This document shows positions 1 to 4,457 of a DNA stretch of 8,643 bases, piece by piece. How positions within the stretch are numbered: position 1 is the stretch's first letter; each line of letters begins with the position of its first letter. Location of the stretch: the NCBI GenBank assembly GCA_026993285.1, contig JALWTZ010000065.1:1-8643 (forward strand), written 5' to 3'. The notes beneath the pieces are model-generated. The model had not been told where the DNA came from, searched no databases, and saw only the letters and a program-made list of their open reading frames with translations. This DNA is from Lysobacterales bacterium. GTDB lineage: Bacteria; Pseudomonadota; Gammaproteobacteria; Xanthomonadales; S139-57. The translations under genes were made by a program, and so were the position numbers.

Positions 1-627
1 CTCCGGGGTGAAACGGTAGGCACAGCGTAGCGCGCCCTTCAGCAAGTGCTGCACGCGTTCCACCCGGCAACGGGGGAACAGGGCGCGAAACAGTTCCAGT
101 TCGTAGCGGCACAGCGCCTGGCAACTGTGGGCAGCCTCGCAGATGGGGCAGTGGTGTTCCAGCAGCAGCCAGCCGGGTGGTTCTGCCCGCCATTCGGCCA
201 TGTAACCGGCCTCGCTGCGCAGGCGGGACAGGGCTTCCAGCCGGTCTTCCGTGCTTGTGATGCCGGCCAGTGAAGCGGCGTAACGTTGCAGTTGCTGCTG
301 CTGGCGGGTGGCCAGCAATCGCTCCATGCCGGTATCGCCGAAGGTCTGTTGCATGGCCTGCAGCAGTTCCAGGTTCAGCTCCCCGTGGCGGTCGGGGAAC
401 AGGGGTTCTTCCCGGTGGCGGGCCAGTTGCCAGTAGCGCTTGGGCCGGCCTACCTGCCCCTTGTGTTCTTCATGTTGTACCCAGCCGCCCTGTTCCAGCG
501 CGGTCAAATGTTGCTGGGTGGCCATACGGGTCTGGCCCAGCAGTTCCGCCAGTTCGGAAGTGCTCAGGGGAGCGCGGGTTTTCAGCAGTTGCAACAGGCG
601 CCTGCGCGCCGGACTGAGATGTTCCAT
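1..627 (-). CDS. SufR-like winged-helix transcriptional regulator with Fe-S-type cysteine signature (3' end outside window)
   Basis: Read from ATG at 627 the frame stays open for 209 codons to the window edge, so the extreme C-terminus is missing; SufR-type proteins are usually only slightly longer. Residues about 5-66 form an ArsR/DeoR-like winged helix: a helix-turn-helix around TSELAELLGQTRMATQQHLT, then a wing ending in GRPKRYWQL. A helical middle region follows. The C-terminal part begins with LLLEHHCPIC and has cysteines at 160, 173, 187 and 202, spaced C-x12-C-x13-C-x14-C, the arrangement known for the Fe-S cluster ligands of cyanobacterial SufR; C163 and C169 are additional. I infer a DNA-binding repressor sensing an Fe-S cluster or redox state. 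No suf genes are in view, so its target may be the divergent VOC gene. An in-frame ATG at 639 would add MIAA. Neither start has a clear Shine-Dalgarno sequence. Family call is firm; regulon and ligand are inferred. Confidence 0.85.
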   Translation of the reverse strand, partial: MEHLSPARRRLLQLLKTRAPLSTSELAELLGQTRMATQQHLTALEQGGWVQHEEHKGQVGRPKRYWQLARHREEPLFPDRHGELNLELLQAMQQTFGDTGMERLLATRQQQQLQRYAASLAGITSTEDRLEALSRLRSEAGYMAEWRAEPPGWLLLEHHCPICEAAHSCQALCRYELELFRALFPRCRVERVQHLLKGALRCAYRFTPE

Positions 628-634
628 GGCGGCT

Positions 635-643
635 ATCATACCA
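635..643 (-). promoter_or_regulatory. Extended -10 promoter element for the SufR-like regulator
   Basis: On the minus strand this reads TGGTATGAT: a TGn extension followed by TATGAT, five of six matches to the sigma-70 -10 consensus. There is no good -35 at 17 bases, which extended -10 promoters tolerate. Transcription would start at about 628-630, immediately before the ATG at 627, so the mRNA could be leaderless. This would fit the missing Shine-Dalgarno sequence. An alternative, TTGTAA-17-TAAAAA on the minus strand (about 693 to 665), would give a longer leader. Confidence 0.4.
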
Positions 644-644
644 T

Positions 645-694
645 TTTGTAAAGTTATTGCTTGCTTTTTATTTGAAAAGTGTTTACTTTACAAA
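645..694. promoter_or_regulatory. Candidate operator of the divergent regulator/VOC promoter region
   Basis: The element TTTGTAAAGT at 645-654 recurs as TTTGAAAAGT at 671-680 (one mismatch) and inverted as ACTTTACAAA at 685-694. The last two form a 10-4-10 inverted repeat with a single mismatch, and its core AAAGT-GTTT-ACTTT (676-689) is perfect. The 645-654 half-site abuts the regulator's -10 element, and the palindrome lies 23-46 bases upstream of the VOC start. The placement suits binding by the adjacent winged-helix protein, with repression of itself and of the VOC gene. It does not resemble the CAAC-N6-GTTG operator described for Synechocystis SufR, so the pairing of protein and site is inference. 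Confidence 0.5.
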
Positions 695-716
695 CTCGTC
701 ATCTGGAGTAGGACTC

Positions 717-1133
717 ATGCAGTCAATACAGTTGGATCACCTGAACCTGAGTGTGAATGATTTTGCCGAAAGCGCGGCCTGGTATGGGCGGGTATTCGGT
801 TTTGCAGTGGTGGAAGAGGGGGTGTGGAAAGGCGCGCCCTGGGGCGTGTTGCGCAAGGACGAGAGCATGCTCTGCCTGTACGAGCACCCGGAGAAGGGCC
901 AGATTCGTGATGATGAACAGGCGGAGCCGCGTTTTCATTACCTGTCCCACTTTGCCTTGCGCATCCATGATGTCGCGGCCTGGGAACAGGTCTTGCGGCG
1001 GGAGCGGTTGCCACTGGAGTACGGCGGGGAGCCGATACGCTGGCCCCATTCCACCAGCTGGTATGTGCGCGACCCGTCCGGGCACGAGATCGAGGTGGTG
1101 TTCTGGGACGAGGACCGGATTCAGTTTGGCTGA
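717..1133 (+). CDS. VOC-superfamily (glyoxalase/bleomycin resistance/dioxygenase fold) protein
   Basis: 138 residues, the length of one VOC protomer made of two beta-alpha-beta-beta-beta modules. Module one runs from LDHLNLSVND to about MLCLYEH, module two from LSHFALRI to SGHEIEVVFW. Candidate metal ligands sit in the usual places: H8, E56, H78 and E126 (E124 close by). These could bind a divalent metal for glyoxalase-, fosfomycin-resistance- or extradiol-dioxygenase-type chemistry; the substrate cannot be read from sequence. The ending YVRDPSGHEIEV is typical of the family. The start at 717 is chosen because GGAG at 705-708 lies 8 bases upstream and VOC homology begins directly after it; an in-frame ATG at 657 would place the operator inside the coding region. 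The gene is divergent from the SufR-like regulator and probably controlled by it. Confidence 0.88.
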   Translation: MQSIQLDHLNLSVNDFAESAAWYGRVFGFAVVEEGVWKGAPWGVLRKDESMLCLYEHPEKGQIRDDEQAEPRFHYLSHFALRIHDVAAWEQVLRRERLPLEYGGEPIRWPHSTSWYVRDPSGHEIEVVFWDEDRIQFG

Positions 1134-1168
1134 GCGGTTCGCCGGGCAGATTTGCTGAAACGGGGAAA

Positions 1169-1189
1169 CCCGGGCCGTCCTGGCCCGGG
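1169..1189. terminator. GC-rich hairpin between convergent genes
   Basis: CCCGGGCC (1169-1176), a 5-base loop and GGCCCGGG (1182-1189) form a perfect 8-bp stem, between the VOC stop at 1133 and the convergent gene ending at 1227. On the minus strand it is followed by TTTCC, a short U-tract, so it suits the secreted-protein gene somewhat better than the VOC gene. It probably serves both. The rest of 1134-1226 shows no gene. Confidence 0.55.
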
Positions 1190-1226
1190 CTGGCATCACA
1201 AACCTTGCGTAAGTTCGTGGTGGAAA

Positions 1227-2207
1227 TCAGAAGGCCTGGCGGGCGGCGCGGCGGGCCTCGATCACCCCTTCCAGCTGGCGCACGCGGGCGGTGAGTGTTT
1301 CCCGATCCAGGCTTTTCAGCGCGCGGGGCTTGCGGGCCTGCATTTCTGCAAGCAGGGCCTGTTTCTCCTCGGCTGTCAGGCGTGCCAGCAGACCACCACT
1401 CGGTGCTGCCGGTGTGGCCTTTTTCGATGGGCCGCTGCCGCTTTGCACGAAACTGGCGCTGGCGGTACGGTGCATGGTGAAGGGGTAGCCGTTGAGGGTG
1501 GGCGTGCCGCCAGCCGGGTAGAATTCCGCCAGGCCGGCCATGCGGTTGGTGCCCACATCGGTGATGTACAGTGCCAGCCAGTTACTGCTGTCTTCGCGTA
1601 CGATGATCAGGTAGTTGCCGTCCACGTCCGGATAGCCGGCGGCATCGTCCAGGGTGTGGTTGCGGTAGCCGACGAAGGTATCGCCGTTGATGTAGTCGAA
1701 GGTGTAGGCATCTCCGAGGAAGGGAAAGCTCAGGCTGGAGCCGTAGAAATCCAGCACGGCCTGCCATTCGCCCAGCATGTGCTGCCAGGCATCGCCCAGG
1801 CCAAACCAGTCACGTTGCACGAAGAAATGCTCGCCGGGCCACCAGACTTCCGCCAGCGTGGGCGTGATCCATTCGATGGTGATGTTGCCGGCATAGCCTT
1901 GCTGGTAGGTGGGGGCCGAGTAGCTGCAGCCGATGCACTGGCCGTCGACGAAGCGGTCGATGGTGGCATCCAGGCGGCTGTTGCCCTGCAGCTGGCCGGC
2001 GGCCAGATACCAGGTGGGGTTGCCCAGGCTGTCATAAGTGTAGACGGCCACGCCTACATAGTTGTCCTGCACTTCCACATTGATGCCCCGGCCGGAGGCT
2101 TCCGGATCCCAGTACCAGCCGGATTCCGGGGTGAAGTCGGTGTACTGGGCCTGGGCCCAGGCGCCGCTCATTTGCAAGAGAAGGAAAAGGGTTGCCAGCC
2201 ATTTCAT
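1227..2207 (-). CDS. Secreted protein of unknown function with WYWDP/NPTWYLAAG-type domain
   Basis: 326 residues. MKWLATLFLLLQMSGAWAQA is a Sec signal peptide (short basic start, hydrophobic core, AxA site at about residues 16-20). The mature protein opens with SGWYWDPEASGRG (29-41), then YTYDSLGNPTWYLAAG (57-71), a tryptophan/glycine-rich beta pattern I have seen in poorly characterised exported gammaproteobacterial proteins. CIGC at 91-94 could form a disulfide. A second beta-rich stretch (about 195-250) includes WLALYITDVGTNRM and FYPAGGTPTLNGYP. After a low-complexity linker (about 255-271) the last 55 residues are charged and helical, probably a coiled coil. The start at 2207 has GGAG 9 bases upstream and the signal peptide; the frame is open to 2366, but that extension has no signal and overlaps the prpC terminator. 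Probably monocistronic and periplasmic or released. No enzymatic residues recognised. Confidence 0.8.
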   Translation of the reverse strand: MKWLATLFLLLQMSGAWAQAQYTDFTPESGWYWDPEASGRGINVEVQDNYVGVAVYTYDSLGNPTWYLAAGQLQGNSRLDATIDRFVDGQCIGCSYSAPTYQQGYAGNITIEWITPTLAEVWWPGEHFFVQRDWFGLGDAWQHMLGEWQAVLDFYGSSLSFPFLGDAYTFDYINGDTFVGYRNHTLDDAAGYPDVDGNYLIIVREDSSNWLALYITDVGTNRMAGLAEFYPAGGTPTLNGYPFTMHRTASASFVQSGSGPSKKATPAAPSGGLLARLTAEEKQALLAEMQARKPRALKSLDRETLTARVRQLEGVIEARRAARQAF

Positions 2208-2286
2208 CGGGTATGCTCCTTGATCGGTTTTGCCACACAGTCTAGCGCAGGTGGATGAATCATGGCTGAATGAACCCGCGGGCGGC

Positions 2287-2312
2287 AAAAAGCCCGCGGG
2301 GTGCGGGCTTTT
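2287..2312 (-). terminator. Intrinsic terminator of the prpBC operon
   Basis: AAAAGCCCGC (2288-2297), loop 2298-2302, and GCGGGCTTTT (2303-2312) form a perfect 10-bp stem. Read on the minus strand it is followed by a run of five T, 14 bases past the prpC stop codon. The T-run is nearly symmetric, so it may also stop plus-strand transcription. The neighbouring palindrome CCCGCGGG occurs twice (2277-2284 and 2293-2300) and could form a competing fold. The remaining intergenic DNA up to 2207 carries only a weak candidate -10 (TAGACT, near 2241) for the secreted-protein gene. Confidence 0.85.
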
Positions 2313-2325
2313 GTGGGGTATCGGC

Positions 2326-3429
2326 TCAATCCCAGCTTCTGGGGGCCGGGCCGATGTATTCGGCATTGGGGCGGATGATGCGGTTGTCGGCCCGTTGCTC
2401 CATCACATGCGCCGCCCAGCCGGTGAGGCGGGACATCACGAAAATGGGCGTGAACAAGGGTGTGGGAATGCCCATGAAATGGTAGGCGGAGGCGTGGTAG
2501 AAGTCGGCATTGGCAAACAGCCGCTTCTGCTCCCACATCAGCTGCTCCACCCGCTCGGATACCGGGAACAGCACCGTATCGCCCACATCCGCCGCCAGCT
2601 TGCGCGACCATTCGCGGATGATGGCGTTGCGCGGGTCGGACTCGCGGTAGACCGCGTGGCCGAAGCCCATGATCTTTTCCTTTTTCGCCAGCTTGTCGAG
2701 GATGTCCTGCTCGGCCTGTTCCACGGAAGTGTAGCGTTCCAGCATGGCCATGGCCGCCTCGTTGGCGCCGCCGTGCAGGGGGCCGCGCAGCGCGCCGATG
2801 GCGGCGGTGATGCAGGAGTGCATGTCCGAGAGAGTGGAGGCCACCACCCGGGCGGTGAAGGTGGAGGCATTGAATTCATGCTCGGCGTAGAGAATCAGCG
2901 ATACATTCATCACCTGCTCGTGCAGGGCGCTGGGTGTTTTGCCGCTCAACAGGCGCAGAAAATGCCCGCCGATGCTGTCGGCCTCACTGTCGGTGTCGAT
3001 ACGCACACCGTCCTGGGCATAACGCCACCAGTAGGTAATAATGGCGGGGAAGGCGGCCAGCAGGCGTTCGGCCACATCCAGCTGTTGCGAGAAGTCGCTT
3101 TCCGGCTCCAGGTTGCCCAGCATGGAGCAGCCGGTGCGCATCACATCCATGGGGTGGGCATCGGCGGGGATGCGTTCCAGCACTTCCCGCAGGGCGGTCG
3201 GCAGTGCCCGTTGCGCCTTCAGCCGATCCTGGAAGGCGGCCAGTTCGTCCGAATCCGGCCGGTGGCCGTGCAGCAGCAGAAAGGCCACTTCCTCGAAGCG
3301 GGCCTTTTCGGCCAGTTCGGCGATGTCATAGCCGCGATAGGTGAGTCCGGCACCATCCACACCCACGGTACAGATGGCGGAACGGCCGGCGATCTGCCCA
3401 CGCAGGCCGGCGGAAGGATCTTTGCTCAT
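2326..3429 (-). CDS. prpC: 2-methylcitrate synthase
   Basis: 367 residues of the citrate synthase superfamily. The enzyme condenses propionyl-CoA with oxaloacetate to 2-methylcitrate, the entry step of the methylcitrate cycle in the cytoplasm. Visible features in order: CTVGVDGAGLTYRGYDI near the N-terminus (20-36), HEFNAST (184-190), GPLHGGANEA with catalytic H219, MGFGHAVYR with H258, NADFYHASAYH with D309, and a C-terminal ERADNR-like EQRADNRIIRP with substrate-binding arginines. Compared with E. coli PrpC (H235, H274, D325) all three residues are offset by 16, consistent with a shorter N-terminus. The start ATG at 3429 overlaps the prpB stop as ATGA, with AGGAG shortly upstream inside prpB, which indicates translational coupling. 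Plain citrate synthase is the main alternative, but the short length and prpB neighbour favour PrpC. A strong terminator follows, so the operon ends here. Confidence 0.95.
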   Translation of the reverse strand: MSKDPSAGLRGQIAGRSAICTVGVDGAGLTYRGYDIAELAEKARFEEVAFLLLHGHRPDSDELAAFQDRLKAQRALPTALREVLERIPADAHPMDVMRTGCSMLGNLEPESDFSQQLDVAERLLAAFPAIITYWWRYAQDGVRIDTDSEADSIGGHFLRLLSGKTPSALHEQVMNVSLILYAEHEFNASTFTARVVASTLSDMHSCITAAIGALRGPLHGGANEAAMAMLERYTSVEQAEQDILDKLAKKEKIMGFGHAVYRESDPRNAIIREWSRKLAADVGDTVLFPVSERVEQLMWEQKRLFANADFYHASAYHFMGIPTPLFTPIFVMSRLTGWAAHVMEQRADNRIIRPNAEYIGPAPRSWD

Positions 3430-4310
3430 GCGTCTTCTCCTTCTTGCTGGAACAGGGCATCCAGCTGCTGTTCATAACGGTGATAGTCCAGGTAGTCGTA
3501 CAGTTCCTCGCGGGTTTGCATGTGGGCCAGCACATTGCGCTGGTGGCCGTCTTGCAGCAGGGCGCGGTAGACGGTTTCCGCCGCCTTGTTCATGGCCCGG
3601 TAGGCACCGCAGCAATAGAGCACCAGCGAAACACCGGCCTCGCCCAGTTCGGGGGTGGAAAACAGCGGTGTCTTGCCGAATTCAGTGATGTTGGCCAGCA
3701 CCGGCACCTGTACGGCCCGGGTGATTTCGCGGTATTGCTCCAGGCTTTGTACCGCCTCGGGGAAAAGCATGTCGGCACCGGCCTCGATGCAGGCCTGCGC
3801 CCGTTCGATGACGGCGTTCATGCCTTCCACGGCCAGGGCGTCGGTACGGGCCATGATGACGAAATCCTGCTGGCGGGCATCCACGGCGGCCTTGATGCGA
3901 TCCACCATTTCTCCGGTGGTGACGATGGCCTTGTTGGGCCGGTGGCCGCAGCGTTTTTGCGCCACCTGGTCTTCGATATGCATGCCGGCGGCGCCGGCGC
4001 GAATCAGTTCACGCACCGTGCGCTGGATGTTGAACGCGCCACCGAAACCGGTATCGGCGTCCACCAGCAGGGGCAGATGGCTGGCGGCGGTGATGCGGCG
4101 CACATCCACCAGCACATCTTCCAGGGTGCTGATGCCCAGATCGGGCAGGCCCAGGGAGTTGGCGGCCAGTCCGCCGCCGGACAGATAGATGGCCTGATGG
4201 CCCAGCCGTTCGGCCATGCGGGCGGTGTAGGCGTTGATGGTGCCCACCACTTGCACGGGGGCAGAATCCTGGGCCAGTTGCCGCAGGCGGCGGCCGGGGG
4301 AGAGGGACAT
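3426..4310 (-). CDS. prpB: 2-methylisocitrate lyase
   Basis: 294 residues, close to E. coli PrpB (296), of the isocitrate lyase/PEP mutase superfamily. It cleaves (2R,3S)-2-methylisocitrate to pyruvate and succinate, the last step of the methylcitrate cycle. Numbering from ATG 4310: substrate loop YLSGGGLAANS (about 42-52), VDADTGFGG with metal-associated D84 and D86, MHIEDQ (about 110-115), and the hallmark KRCGHRPNK with catalytic C121. ARTDAL and the GADMLFPEA segment are also present. GGAGG at 4319-4315 precedes ATG 4310 by only 4 bases; a GTG codon at 4313 would leave one base, so ATG 4310 is preferred. First gene of the prpBC unit, 148 bases after the BNR gene stop. The neighbours that usually follow, acnD-prpF or prpD, are missing. 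Confidence 0.95.
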   Translation of the reverse strand: MSLSPGRRLRQLAQDSAPVQVVGTINAYTARMAERLGHQAIYLSGGGLAANSLGLPDLGISTLEDVLVDVRRITAASHLPLLVDADTGFGGAFNIQRTVRELIRAGAAGMHIEDQVAQKRCGHRPNKAIVTTGEMVDRIKAAVDARQQDFVIMARTDALAVEGMNAVIERAQACIEAGADMLFPEAVQSLEQYREITRAVQVPVLANITEFGKTPLFSTPELGEAGVSLVLYCCGAYRAMNKAAETVYRALLQDGHQRNVLAHMQTREELYDYLDYHRYEQQLDALFQQEGEDA

Positions 4311-4346
4311 CACACCTCCAACAAGAGACAGTCAGGGGAGGCGGAG

Positions 4347-4375
4347 ACTATCACAAAATGGATAGATGATGCCAG
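4347..4375 (-). promoter_or_regulatory. Candidate sigma-70 promoter of prpBC with overlapping inverted repeat
   Basis: On the minus strand CTGGCA (4375-4370), a 17-base spacer and GATAGT (4352-4347) match four of six bases at each box, and TGT just before GATAGT is an extended -10. Transcription would start near 4340, giving a leader of about 30 bases. The inverted repeat CTATC-N8-GATAG (4348-4365) overlaps the -10 box and could be an operator. It does not look like a known PrpR site, and no regulator gene is adjacent. Confidence 0.4.
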
Positions 4376-4401
4376 TGTGTACCTGCGGGTTCAGGGCCAT
4401 G

Positions 4402-4436
4402 CCCGGCCCGCCAGAGGCGGGGCCGGGTGGGTTTTT
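4402..4436 (+). terminator. GC-rich hairpin with T-run on the plus strand
   Basis: CCCGGCCCGCC (4402-4412) pairs with GGCGGGGCCGGG (4416-4427) in 11 bp with one bulged G and a 3-base loop, followed by TGGG and TTTTT (4432-4436). The T-run is on the plus strand, yet no plus-strand gene enters; the upstream and downstream genes are both on the minus strand. On the minus strand, 30 bases past the BNR gene stop, the hairpin has no U-tract. It may block antisense transcription into the BNR gene, or act as an imperfect terminator or mRNA 3'-end stabiliser for it. Confidence 0.4.
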
Positions 4437-4457
4437 GTGCCGGGGGCGTGTATGGAT

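Noticed and set aside
46..651. Several overlapping plus-strand frames of 75-121 codons
   Set aside because: All lie antisense to the SufR-like regulator and show no domain.
657..716. Upstream ATG at 657 for the VOC protein
   Set aside because: It has no ribosome site, lies within the operator region, and family similarity begins at the ATG at 717 with GGAG 8 bases upstream.
1152..2258. Long plus-strand open frame of 368 codons over the secreted-protein gene
   Set aside because: Antisense shadow of a minus-strand gene that has a signal peptide and ribosome site; its translation shows no recognisable domain.
2277..2300. Twice-occurring palindrome CCCGCGGG as an operator or repeat element
   Set aside because: One copy is part of the prpC terminator stem; short GC palindromes are expected in such DNA.
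2208..2366. Start of the secreted protein at 2366
   Set aside because: The added residues precede a perfect signal peptide and would overlap prpC and its terminator.
2230..3477. Plus-strand open frame over prpC
   Set aside because: Mirror frame of a fully recognisable 2-methylcitrate synthase; GC-rich codon bias keeps the opposite strand open.
4311..4313. GTG start for prpB
   Set aside because: It leaves a single base between GGAGG and the start codon; ATG 4310 is adjacent and more plausible.
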